64,000 nucleotides of DNA, taken from NCBI GenBank assembly GCA_958450365.1, contig CAUEEP010000731.1, forward strand, positions 2,666,501 to 2,730,500. The letters are read 5' to 3'. The translations under genes were made by a program, and so were the position numbers. Below the pieces are notes generated by a model. That model was not told where the DNA came from. It ran no database searches and saw nothing but the letters and a program-made list of their open reading frames with translations. The DNA is from Mesorhabditis belari. Taxonomy: Eukaryota > Nematoda > Chromadorea > Rhabditida > Rhabditidae. Of this stretch, positions 23,614-37,316 are shown one piece after another. Position 1 is the first letter of the stretch. Each line of letters starts with the position of its first letter.

Positions 23614-26600
23614 ATGGCCGACGTCGAGCAATCCTCAGCCACTCCACAACAACAACGACCCGCCGAGAGTGAGCAGGTGAGAAATATCGATTTCGGGTGG
23701 GCTTTTTTTCCAAGGAAATTTGACCGACTCGGATTTCTTGAAGAAAAACCCTTGGGCAAAGATCGGAAATGGCATAATAGCTTAAACTAATCTTTGCAAT
23801 TCCACTTAATTCTCTAAATAATTTCTATTAATGGTAAACCCGAACTTTATCAAGCAGTTCTGGCTTGAAAGTTGAAATTTTTCCTTGATTTTTTCCCTTA
23901 TCTAAACATTCTCACCGAAAGCAAAAAAATAGGCAGTTCCGTGCCAAAAAAAAGCGTGTGTGGGAGCGATTTGTCGACACTTTTAATCGCGGAAATGTGT
24001 GGGCAGAAAAAAAGAGATTTTTCATTCAAAATATTATTTTGTAAGTTCAATTTGACTCAAACGGAGACCTAGAGAATCTGATTTTCAAAAGTTTTCTTTA
24101 TTCGTTTTGAAAGTAGTATGAAAGTTTGAAAGCAACAAGTTCGCATAAAAAAGCCTATTTGCTTACTGTTACTTTCAGGGTGCGCTGGGCACTATAGAGA
24201 TGATTTAAAGTATGCGGCTTTTTCTGGAATTTCTTTTGGAACGTACGTTGAAGCGATGTTTCAACTTTTTTTAGAAATCAAAAATTGCTACACCTATAAA
24301 ATGATACGCTTTTAAAAACGTATTTTATAACTAGGATCTAAGAATCTAGCAATATCTGTTTGATAATCGAATCAATGGTTAAAGCCGAGCTTGATTGGCT
24401 TTCTTATAGAGAGTTGGGTAACTAAATCAATCAACTCTTATAATACGCTTTCTAAAACGTGTTCTAAAACGTGTTCCCTTTCCCCTTTCTACCGTAATCT
24501 TGTCTCTATTTTTATATCTTTGTGAATCATTGATAAAAAATAGAGACAAGATTACGGTAGAAACGGGGGCACCGTTTAGAAATTAGATTGAAAGAAAGGC
24601 TTTTCAGCTACACATTAATAACTTCAAAAATACCTTTTTTTTAATTAAAAATCAATCCCTTTTTCCCTTTTGAAACCCTTGAAACCTTTTCTTTTCTTTT
24701 TCTTTTTCTTCCCGGTCCACTTTTTGATTGGAAAACGAATTTTCGGGCGTTTTCCCCGCGCGGTGGCCATTTAGACGACTTTTCAGCTTTTTCTTTTAGC
24801 TTTTTTTTAGCTTTTTTTTTCTTGGCCGAATCTGATTTCCACTTGACGGCTTGATCCCAAAGAAATGCAAGCGAGAAGTATAAAAATAGTAAGAATTCAA
24901 TGAATAAAAGAACTAGCTTCAAGTGTACTTTGTGCTTTCGTAACTAACGCCCTCCTTCTGGCAAACTGAATTCGAGATTTTTCTCGTGAAAGCCGATCGA
25001 AATGAAGAATCCAATGCACTAGAAAGGGGTACTTTTACAGATCCTGAAAGTACACAAAGTAGGTGCACACTTTTTCAAAAAGTCTAGTCATCAAATTACA
25101 GTGTTGGCCAAATTTCTTTGCCTCTTTGCAAGAAAACTTAAATGCTTTGGTTTCCCCGATGACTTAAACCGAAAACTTACTCCCCATCAGAATTCTTCCC
25201 GGAAATTCGAATCAAAAGAATTTTTTTTTTTTGCAAAAAATCCATTTGATCAAAAAAATGACTCCAAATTTTGTTTTTTCTTTAAAAATTGCTGTAATTT
25301 TTAATTTTCCCAAAAATTCAGCGAGAAAATGCAATTTCTCACACCGATTTTTATTGTGGCCGAGCGAATTTCGCGACTAATCGACTAATTTCGACTAAAG
25401 GGGAAAACTCTTTGCGAATACAAAAATTCAACGTTACATTGTTGAGAGATTCGATCGAAAAATGGGATTTCTAAAGAAATTTACGTGTTTTCCACTTCCG
25501 GGCACAAATCCCCAAATCCGTGTTTTCCGCTCCCCGTGAACAAACCCCGTCTGGTGTACTTGATTTTTCAGTTTTCTTATCAAAAAATTGAGAGCGCACC
25601 AGCAAAAGTGTGTTTGCAAATGTTTTGCGTACAGAGTTCAAGCACAAAGTCTACAAATGAACTCTTTTTCTTTTCCACAATATCAAACCATTTCTTTGCT
25701 TTTAATTCCCAAAAAAACTAAAGAATTTCTCGAGGTTTTTCGGCATCAAAAATTTTCTTTTATGAATAGAGAAAAAGCTTTGGCGAAAAGGGAAAACAAT
25801 AGAGGAGAGAATTATTCATACATCCCCCGAATTCATTTAGATTTAAGAACAAGGAACAATCTTTGCTTTTCTTTTTCGGGAAAGCTTTAAGAGAAAGATT
25901 TTGATCTAATTGAGCTATTTTCAACCAATTTTAGTGGAAAGCTGGATAAACTTTATGTTAGACAAGAGAAAGAGGCATCGAACTATCATAAACTATCCAG
26001 AAAAAAAGGGAATGCAAATAAATGCACTAAAAAAGCTCAGCTCTTTTAGCTCAGCTCTTTTAGCTCAGCTCTTTTAGCTCAGCTCTTTTAGCTAAGCTCT
26101 TTTAGCTAAGCTATTTTAGCTAAGCTCTTTTAGATAATCTCTTTTAGATAATCTCTTTTAGATAATCTCTTTTAGCTAAGCTCTTTTAGCTAAGCTCAAC
26201 TATAAACTGATTCGAGTATTTGAGTGTAAATCTAAAGAAATCTAAAGAAAAAACCCTTTAGAATGGGGGACTTTAAGGAAAATTGGGGTTCCCCTTTTCC
26301 TTTTCAACAAGGAGAGCTTTTCCTTTTCAACAAGGAGAGCTTTTCATACGTCAAACCCGGTGGGAAACAAATTGTCCACTTTGATCGAGAATAAGACGAA
26401 AGGGGAAAAAGTAAAAAAGAATTTAGCGCTTTATTGCTTTTTCCCTAGGAAGTAGTGTCTAGTTTTAGAGAATTTCGAAAAAAAAAAACAGCTGCTTTGA
26501 TTCGTCTGTTTTGCTTGTCGTACTGTGCTCACGGAAACGCGCCCTTTCTAGCACACTTTCTCCAAGAAAACTTTAGATGTACTTTGAGGACAAATTTTTG

Positions 26601-27485
26601 TAAAAGCATTTTTTTGGTGCACTTAAATTTTCCTTTATTACACTAGAAAGGGTGTGTTTACAAGATTTAAGCTCAAAGTACACTTTAAAGTCAAAAATTC
26701 AGAGATTCTATTGTGTTTAGATTTGGAAGAATCTTTCAAAGCTCCTTCTAAAATTCAAAAAAAAAACATTTCCCAGGGGAGGGTCTAATCGTCAAAATGC
26801 ATCTCTATGTGAGCTTTGAGGGGAAAAAAAATTGTTTGTTGGGAAAATTTGCTGAGTTGGTGAATAGCTGAATATTTGGGCAATGAATAAAAGAACTTCT
26901 CTAAAATCTGGATAATGGCAAAACAAAATGATTTATGAATCTGGAATTGAGAATTTCTAGGAAGTCGACATCGACATCACCGATCCACAAGTGGCCGACG
27001 CGGCGAAGAAAATCCAACTCGCATTCAGGTTACTTTAGAATACTTTACAAATTTCTAAGAAGCTCATCGTTCTTTCAAAATTTTCGCTATTTAGCTAAAA
27101 TAGCTAAAATAGCTGTTTACCTTTCCCCAACAAATCTAATCGAAGACCTAAAAGAAAGCAGCTAAAGTAATCATTTCAAGTAATCATTTCAAGTAATCAT
27201 CAATCAACTTATCTTGTACTTTGTGCTCCCATAAACAGACCCTTTTTGATGCACAAAATTCTGCCTACTTTGCGACACTCAATAGTGGGCCAGGTAGCGC
27301 GTGTTTACAAGTTAAACTCCTCGTTTGAGATCTTTAAAAGTATACTTTGAGCTTAAATCTGTAAATAATCAATTTGTTAAGTTATTTTAAATTTTCTTAA
27401 CTTCAAATCGAATTTCAGATTCAAGAAGAATTCCCTTTCTGGCGCCTCGACGAAAAAAGAGGAAAAAGACGAGAAAAGTACTTGA
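23614..27485 (+). CDS. PCP4/PEP-19-like small IQ-motif protein
   Basis: Likely calmodulin-binding regulator of the PCP4/PEP-19/neurogranin type. Exons 23614-23676, 26961-27028 and 27419-27485 join in frame to 65 residues (vertebrate PCP4 is 62). Residues 22-27 read EVDIDI and are followed by TDPQVADAAKKIQLAFRFKK, which parallels PCP4's acidic DIDM segment and IQ motif (AAVAIQSQFRKFQKKK). The N-terminus is polar and disordered (EQSSATPQQQRPAESEQ), and the tail is Lys/Glu-rich. Intron 1 is 3.3 kb and filled with repeats. AATAAA at 27581 ends the transcript, close to the 3' end of the convergent GPANK1-like gene. The similarity is short, but length, acidic patch and IQ placement all agree. Confidence 0.75.
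24455..24590. mobile_element. MITE, CTACCGTAATCTTGTCTC family, copy 1
   Basis: Arms CTACCGTAATCTTGTCTCTA (about 24489) and its perfect reverse complement (about 24541) enclose a short loop. Lies in intron 1 of the IQ-motif gene. Confidence 0.75.
26036..26205. repeat. 14-base minisatellite AGCTCAGCTCTTTT
   Basis: About twelve copies of (C/A)AGCTCTTTTAGCT-type units, changing gradually from AGCTCAGCTC to AGCTAAGCTC to AGATAATCTC and back, as if by stepwise spread of variants. In intron 1 of the IQ-motif gene. Confidence 0.9.
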
Positions 27486-27580
27486 AGTACTTGAAGTACG
27501 CAAAAAATACTTCCAAAAAGTACTTCCAAAAAATTTCCAAAACCCAAATCTACATTGAAAATCATGATTCCGTTTTTGCA

Positions 27581-27586
27581 AATAAA
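27581..27586 (+). promoter_or_regulatory. Poly(A) signal of the IQ-motif gene
   Basis: AATAAA about 95 bases past the stop codon and only 28 bases before the stop codon of the converging minus-strand gene; the two 3' UTRs almost certainly overlap. Confidence 0.6.
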
Positions 27587-27613
27587 ACTTTTATCGTAAA
27601 AAATTCGAAAGAG

Positions 27614-30600
27614 CTATAAAATGCCGTCAAAATCGTATTTGAAAGCCTCGCGGAAATCTTTCTCGAATTCTTTCTCTTTCGCTAATTCCGAGCGAATTCT
27701 CTTAGCGTTGTGCTGGAAATTTGTGCGTTTATTTTAAGCTGAAATCTTGTAAACGCACCCTATCTGATGCACTGAAGGCTTAATGTTCTTATGAAGCCAA
27801 CTGCTTGACATTTTGGCTCTCTAGTGGGTCAGATAGGGTTCATTTACGAGATGAATTTCTCGGCTATGTACAAAACTTGTACTTTGGGCTCAAAATCTAT
27901 AAACACACTCTTTCTGGTGCATACGTTTTTCTTACAGAAACCATGTGATATCTCGCGAAAAAAATGGAGAAAATTCCGTGCATCAGAAGGGATGTGTTTA
28001 AGGCACAAAGTACACCAGTACAAAGAACTACTGTAGACGTTGTAGAAGGGATTTTTAGGATTTAAAAAAGACCTAAAAGATCTACTTAAAAAGTCCTTAC
28101 TTTTGCATATCTTTTTTTTCCAATAAACCTTTGCTTAGTTTCTTTTAAGAGAAGTTGAGTAACTAAACCAAAACCCTATTATTAACCAATTATTATTAGC
28201 CGAATGAAATCCCTGAATTTCTCTCACCCTTCTTCCTCTTTTCATTTGTTCAGCCGTCTCAACAGCCCGTTGATCATTCGCCTCAAAATGCGTGACTCGC
28301 GGCTTCTCCTTTGATGAGCCCAAACCCTTGCGATCCCTGAAAATGGAAAATATCATATAAATATTGGATAAAACAAGTCGTGATCTTTTATCAATAGTTC
28401 AACTTGAGCACTATCCCCACCTCTTGAGCACCGTCCGAATCGGGAACCTTTTCCCCTCCTCTGCCCGTCCCAATCCCCGGAATTCATTCCATCCCGTTCG
28501 TTTCAGCATTTTATATCCGACATTCGTCTCCGGGATACCGTAGCTAAAATTTGCATATTCAATATTACAATATTTTTTGAAAAGACAGTTGAAATACGTG
28601 CAGCGGAATATCCGCCTACTTGTTTGAATCTGACAAAACTTGGAAAGACCAATCCTGGTCTGGCAACCATACCAGTCTGGCTCTAGGTCTGGCTATTAGT
28701 GCTGGTATTGCACCAGGTTCATAGATCTGATCAGGGCTATTCCAAAAAGCCAAAAATCCAAGGGCTTTCAATTCGCCTTGGCCTGGAATTTCAACTTTGC
28801 TGTTAGATTTGGCTTGAAACCTTGGCTTTGTCTTGTTTTGGCCTTGAATTTACGGAAAATTGAGTCAAAATAATTGACTTGGCCCTAGGAACAGTTCTGG
28901 ATCTGATACAGCACTAGCTGTGTATCAGCCTGGCTCAGATCTGGTACAGCTTTTTTAGTACTATCTAACTATTCGGCTATCGATCCATTCTAGAGCCGAT
29001 TCACCACCAGTCTGTCGGTTCTGCCAGTCTGACCGAGAAAAGCGACGAATTCAGCACCAGAAAAGTTGCGTTTACAAGAGCAAAGTACAAGTTAGTACCG
29101 AGCTAGACTTATTTGCTCATTGTCAGTCATTTTGAAAGCCTAATCGGCTCCGCTTATCTTTTCCGGTGCCAAAATTTCATCGCCATTTCCTTGGGAAAGT
29201 TTTTGCGATCCAAATTTTATTTCACAAACCCAGTATGCTGTTCTCCTTTTTCTCCAATTCGCAACAAATGAGCCGTTTTTGTGACATGATCGACGTGTTC
29301 TCCCTCGAAATCGATCCCACAAACATCACAATGACCCTTTTGAGCGCTTTTGTGAGGCTTTCTGTAAAAAAGTTTTCTAAAAAGTGCTTCAAAAGAAAAG
29401 AAATTACCGTACTCTCGCGTTCACTGCATTTTAGCAGGTTAAAGCAGCTACCGTAGTTCAGTTATTAGCAATCCAATGGACTACGATAGCTCTTTCCAAG
29501 TTCACCTTTTAGAAAGCAAGAAGTAACACCAGATGCACTTGCATCCAAAAAACGTAAACACACCCTTTCTGGCGCACTCAGTTCTTTATTTTTTTCGAAG
29601 AAACGCTGCTGTTTCTCGAGAAACTGAAGAATTCAGTGCACCAGAAAGGGCGTGTTTTCATTTTTTTAAGCAAAAAGTACACGAAAGTACTTTGCCAACC
29701 TTTTGATGACGTGTTCCTTTTGAAATAGAATCCTCGAAATGTTCTCATGTCTCTTTTCTCGTGCCAAATCAAACGCCGTTTTTCGATGGGAATTTTTCAG
29801 GTCTCGATTCGCATTGTATTTAAGCAAAAGTTGAACCACCTGAAAATCGTTCGCAAAGTATAAAAAATCTAAAGGTAGAGAGTTTTTCTGATTTTTTTTA
29901 TACATAAAGATTTAATTAGATAATTAGATAAATTAGTTTAATCAATTTAATTAGATTTAATCTAAAGGATACCTCAAGATGTCCCTCAAACGAGGCGCAC
30001 ATTAAACCCGTCCATCCGAAAGAATCGAGGGAATCAATTGGGATTCCTAAAGTATCACATTTCCAGTATATTGAAAAGATACGGTAAGGTATTCCTTGCT
30101 GTGTACTTCGCTTAAATTTGCAAAAAAAATACTCTATAGTGCACTTACTTCAATTTCCCCCCAGCAACGGTTTGGTGTCCCGAGGCGTAGCCAGGATTTC
30201 GTGACTTTCAGTCTAACGGCCCAACCTCCTCAACCGGAAATTGATTGGGCTACCCCCAATCAATTTCCGACCGAGGAATGATATTTTTAGAAGATTTCAG
30301 GCTGCAAAACTGTCTAAACAGTTTTTTTGTAAAATTTCGATAAAACGAGTTTTTAGGCATCAATAATTGATTTTACAAAACTAACGTTATGATTCTCAGA
30401 AAGTAGAGGAAATTTGACTAGGGGACCAACATAAAAAACGGTTGGCCCATCTACTTATCGAGATCAAAAATTGAAAAAACTAAAAAAAAAGTGAAAATTG
30501 CCAACTTCAAATACGAAAATCTCGAAAAGTAGATGGCCAACCGTTTTTATGTTGGTCGCCCCCGCCCCCCCGCTCCAGGTCAAATTTCCTCTACATTCTG

Positions 30601-31954
30601 AAAATCATAACGTTAGTTTTGTAAAATCAATTATTGATGCCTAAAAACTCGTTTTACCGAAATTTTTCAAAAAACTATTTAGACAGTTTTGTAGCCTGAA
30701 ATCTTTTAAAAATATCATTACTTGGTCGGAAATTGATTGGGGGTAGCCTCGAGGAGGTCGGGCCGTTAGACTGAAAGTCACGAAATCCTGGCTACGCCTC
30801 TGTTGGTGTCACGGGAAAAAAAGGGATTTGAGTGCACCAGAAGAGATATGTTTGAGCACAAAGTACAACATTAACGAGCTTCGTTAAGGCGGTAAGATCA
30901 TAAAGGTTTAAGCTATTCAGATAAATACCCAAGATTGTTTTTTCTTTGTGGGAGTAAACACTTTATAGCATGCTCCTCGCCTCTAACCCGTTTCCTAAAA
31001 CGCGTCCCCTTTCTACCGTAATTTTGCCTCTATTGTTATCCAAATCTATTGACTTTTTATATCTTTCGATATCCTTTGTGAACCCTCACAGAATCAGACA
31101 AAAAGTGGATAGATTCCATAAGAAATAGAGACAAGATTACGGTAGAAAGGGAAAGGGGACATCGTTTAGAAAACACCGGTAAAAGCCACGATTTCATCGA
31201 TTCTCGTATTTATTTTCATTCACATTTTCATTGAGACATTTTTCTCGGTCTCCTTGAAAAAATGTAGCCTTTACAAACGGAGAATCAAAACAAAATGTTT
31301 TTATCTGATCGGAAAATGAATGTTTTGTGAATTGAATGGCAAAGAAAATAACGACATTTCCCTATTTTAAAGAAATATTTCATTCCGAATTATCGTAATC
31401 TTTGTCTAGTCAGTTGGGTAATTGATTAAAATTCGTCTATTTTCCCGTTTTCCATTCACCAACCTTTCTTCAAAAATCTCTCGATTTCTCTCAAATTTCC
31501 CTCAGTGGCAGCGCGGAGGAAATTGTTTACGTCCCGATTGGAGAACTCATTTTTGATCGATTCAACTTTTCGTGACACTAAATTTCATTTGTTTTGCAAA
31601 AACAAATTGATTGATTGATTTTTAAACAAGATACCTTTCTGTTTCCTTTTTGCGGGCAGTTCAGGAACTTTGAAGGGATTTTGATGGAAACTGGTTGTCG
31701 GTTTCTCTTCTCCTTCGCCATCTTCTATCAATAGACTCTCATAGAAATCGCGGGCTTCTTTTCTAAAATTTGATCTTTATCAATAATCTGGATCAAACAG
31801 GTTTGTAATGAACTTACCCAGTGAAAGCTTTTCTCTCCTCTTCTTTATTTTTCTCTTTTGTCGAAATCTCTTCTAGAGAAGCGGTCACAAAGTGGACTCT
31901 TCTCGTTTTCGAGATCAAATCGAGTCCCTTCAGTTGGGGACGAGGGCCAACCAT
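27614..31954 (-). CDS. GPANK1: GPANK1-like protein (ankyrin repeats, zinc-binding motif, G-patch)
   Basis: Probable RNA-processing-associated protein. Nine exons: 31818-31954, 31635-31762, 31464-31577, 29973-30046, 29700-29839, 29230-29361, 28421-28543, 28228-28336, 27614-27712; 351 residues (human GPANK1 is 356). Residues about 105-200 form ankyrin repeats (NNFLRAATEGNLREIERFLK, GWTGLMCASFEGHLEVVQLL, KTAFDLAREKRHENI). A zinc-binding CxxC...HxxxxxxxH motif follows (HCDVCGIDF, DHVTKTAHL). Then comes the G-patch (GYKMLKRTGWNEFRGLGR) and the GPANK1 tail signature (TVLKRDRKGLGSSKEKPRVT). The C-terminus is charged and helical. The start codon abuts a TTTAG acceptor. Introns contain a hAT-like foldback and other MITEs. 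Confidence 0.92.
30180..30802. mobile_element. hAT-like foldback MITE with 8-base target duplication
   Basis: Long inverted repeat of about 300 bases per arm. The right end (read inward) starts CAGAGGCGTAGCCAGGATTT and the left end CCGAGGCGTAGCCAGGATTT; the (C)AGxGGCGTAGCCAGG form is typical of hAT termini. Direct repeats TTGGTGTC flank it exactly (30172-30179 and 30803-30810), the 8-base duplication expected of hAT. It has no coding capacity. It sits in an intron of the GPANK1-like gene, inside a copy of the short palindromic family described elsewhere. Confidence 0.88.
30985..31170. mobile_element. MITE, CTACCGTAATCTTGTCTC family, copy 2
   Basis: Palindromic element whose arms read CTTTCTACCGTAATTTTGCC and the reverse complement of CTACCGTAATCTTGTCTC, with TTTCTAAAACG-type outer ends. 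Related copies lie at about 24455-24590 and 50155-50430. Confidence 0.75.
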
Positions 31955-31992
31955 CTAAACAGTCTTTTTGAATAGGTCACTATTTACCGTTT

Positions 31993-32185
31993 TCTAAAAT
32001 GCATCCACTTTTAGACAACTACTGTAATCCATCCGCCAGTTTTCATCCCTATTAGCCCGATTTTGGTCACATTGACTGAGCCTTGTGCTTCCCTCATCGA
32101 ATGTGACCCAATTGGGCTGATCGCATGAAAACTGGCGGGTGGATTACGATAGTTTGTGTAAAATACGGTGCGCTTTAGAAAACAA
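31993..32185. mobile_element. MITE, GCCAGTTTTCAT family, copy 1
   Basis: Inverted repeat with arms containing ATCCGCCAGTTTTCAT and ATGAAAACTGGCGGGTGGAT, with TTTTCTAAAATGCATC at the left and GTGCGCTTTAGAAAAC at the right. A relative is at about 35064-35240. It lies just upstream of the GPANK1-like start. Confidence 0.7.
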
Positions 32186-33178
32186 ATTGGCTAAAAGAGT
32201 AACGTGTTACGGTCCTAAACATTCAAATTCTGGGTCGAAATCTTATCCAAAATATTTTAACCCAGAAACACTAATTTCAAATGATTTGCCAAAACGAGAG
32301 AAATAATACGACGGATTTGCGGCTGGGTTAGATTTACTGGCGTTTATAGAGAAAAAATATTTAAATTTTTAATAACTTTATCGGTGATATGAAAGAAAGG
32401 TCCGAAGATCAAAAAAGTGGAAAGAACCGAGAAAAGTACAAAAACTCTAAAATTTTAACAATTTTTAGAAGAAACGATGGGTGGGAACAATAAGAAGGAG
32501 AAGGAAAATTTTAACAATAAACAAAATTTTATAACGGGGTAGAGAAAGGGGGAACATACACGCGCAGAAGAAACGGCGTAAGCGCTGGACATGGCGACGA
32601 TTCTCTAAAAGGATGAATTTTTGAAGGAAAAAGAGAGACGCCGTCCCGAGTACGGTAGCTTAGGTGTATTTTAGAATTTAGGGTTGGCAAGTTGCAAACT
32701 CGTACTCGAACTTCGGGAATTGGGGTCTTACTAGAGGATTCTAATAAATACTATGAACTGTTAAGAGTTAAAACTTTTTAGATGACGGCACACTTTAAAG
32801 TGATCAGGGCAAGGGAGAAAGCGAGAATTATTCCAGGAAAAGTCCCCAAGAACTAGACAACCGGCAGTTCCCTAACTATAACAATTATTGAACTTTTCAC
32901 AAAAAAGGATACTTTTTAAATTAATATAATAATAATAGGATAATTGAATATCCAATAAATATAAAACTATTCGAAAAGAAGCCTGACTCCCTTCCTTTTG
33001 CCCATCAATTCCCTCACCTATCCATCCCCCATTTCCCGACATTCGACTTTCGTCATTTGTTTTCAAACGTTTCATTTCGTGTCGGGATAAGAGTTTTTCA
33101 CAAAAAAAAACCCAAATTTTTCTTCGTTATCACTTTTCTTGATTAATTTCGTGACATTGTAAAAATTTGTTCAGAAAA
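32186..33178. other. Spacer upstream of uridine-cytidine kinase
   Basis: Divergent spacer between the GPANK1-like gene (minus) and the kinase (plus), A/T-rich, without a supported ORF. A TTTGTTCAG acceptor lies four bases before the kinase start codon. Confidence 0.5.
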
Positions 33179-35970
<2,792 letters not shown>

Positions 35971-37316
35971 ACAATCCGAGCCGGTTCAATTACCCAACTT
36001 TCGTTTTAGCTTTGAGTATCTTGTTAGTTTACTTGAGTATACGCATTTATTTTACAACTTTACTCAATTCGTATGCAAATTTTGACTTGCTGCTCGGTCA
36101 AAGCTAGTGCAAAATAGAAAATGGATTACGATAGAAAATGGATTACGATAGAAAATCGATTACGATAGAAAATCGATTACGATAGGAAAAGCGCATCACA
36201 GAATATTCTCTGTGATTTCTAATCACTAATTTAACCGATCAGCAAGTCGTATTGTAATGAAAAACGTATGCATATTATCTCCGCTACTGTAATTAACACT
36301 CAAGCTACTATAGCTTACTTATATGTTAACTTTAGCCCCTGAAAATTAACATTCAAAATTGAATTTTTATTACTTTTTGTCATTTTTCTTTTTTTTTGTC
36401 TTTCTAAGTCTTGATTTTATCCGAAATTTCATAGGTCATGGGTCCCTCAAAAAAGGGTTTTTTTTTCTCTCTACTTTCAAGTGCCATTATTGTTGTTATT
36501 TTTCATTTTCCGATTTCTTTTCCAAGACATAATTCCCGAGAATTACAGTATTTTTGGCAAAATGCCGAGTACGGTAGCTTTTACTAACAAGCTCGGGAGT
36601 GGGACAAATGCGACCTTTGATCCTTTAGATATGCTGGCTCAAAATGCTCAAAAGATATGCTGGCTTTGATGCTGGCGCACCCGGACATTTGCGCACCATT
36701 TTGTCTTTCAAATTGGTTCCACATGCTCTGATATATCAAAATTTCGATTCTACGCCCTAAAATTACCTAGAAAAACAACTTTTGGAATAGAAATTGGTTA
36801 ATATTAGCTTTTTAGAGCTTTTTTAAAACGCGAAAAAGGTGCACTAATGGGCAAGGTGCGGAAAAAAAGGTGCGCAAATGTCCGGGTGCGCAAAAAAAAG
36901 GTTGCATTTGTCCCACTCCCAACAAGCTCATCGTTTTAAAACCGCTTTAATAAAGGAAACGGATTTAGTGCAAAATAGAATTCACAAACTCTTTGAAAAC
37001 CTACCGCTCTCATTTTCTATTTTGCACTAATTCTTGCAAGTATATAAACTCTGAAGAAAACTTTGCGAAACGGTTGTTATTGAAAATTTTTTAAACTTTT
37101 TACCTTAACTTTGTTATTTTTATTATTTTATTTTCGAAAAAAACGAATAAAAGTTGCGATTTTTTTGAGAAAATTTGACCAAAAAGTTGCTAAAATCACG
37201 AAAAATAATTTAAAAATGTAATCGAATCAGTAGAATTTATAGATTTTCTTGGAAAACGTTGACTTTTTATTTTTTTTAATAAAATTATTGTTTATATTAT
37301 ATTTTTTCTTTAGCTT
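35971..37316. other. Spacer with repeats before MTERF3
   Basis: Holds a 16-17 base tandem repeat (GGATTACGATAGAAAAT, about 36119-36185) and a foldback element (arms about 36589-36700 and 36840-36929, containing GCGCACCCGGACATTTGCGC and its inverse). The rest is A/T-rich with no supported gene. Confidence 0.6.
36589..36929. mobile_element. Foldback element with GGGAGTGGGACAAATG arms
   Basis: GCTCGGGAGTGGGACAAATG at the left pairs with CATTTGTCCCACTCCCAAC at the right; GCGCACCCGGACATTTGCGC and its inverse lie inside. About 340 bases, no coding capacity. Confidence 0.8.
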
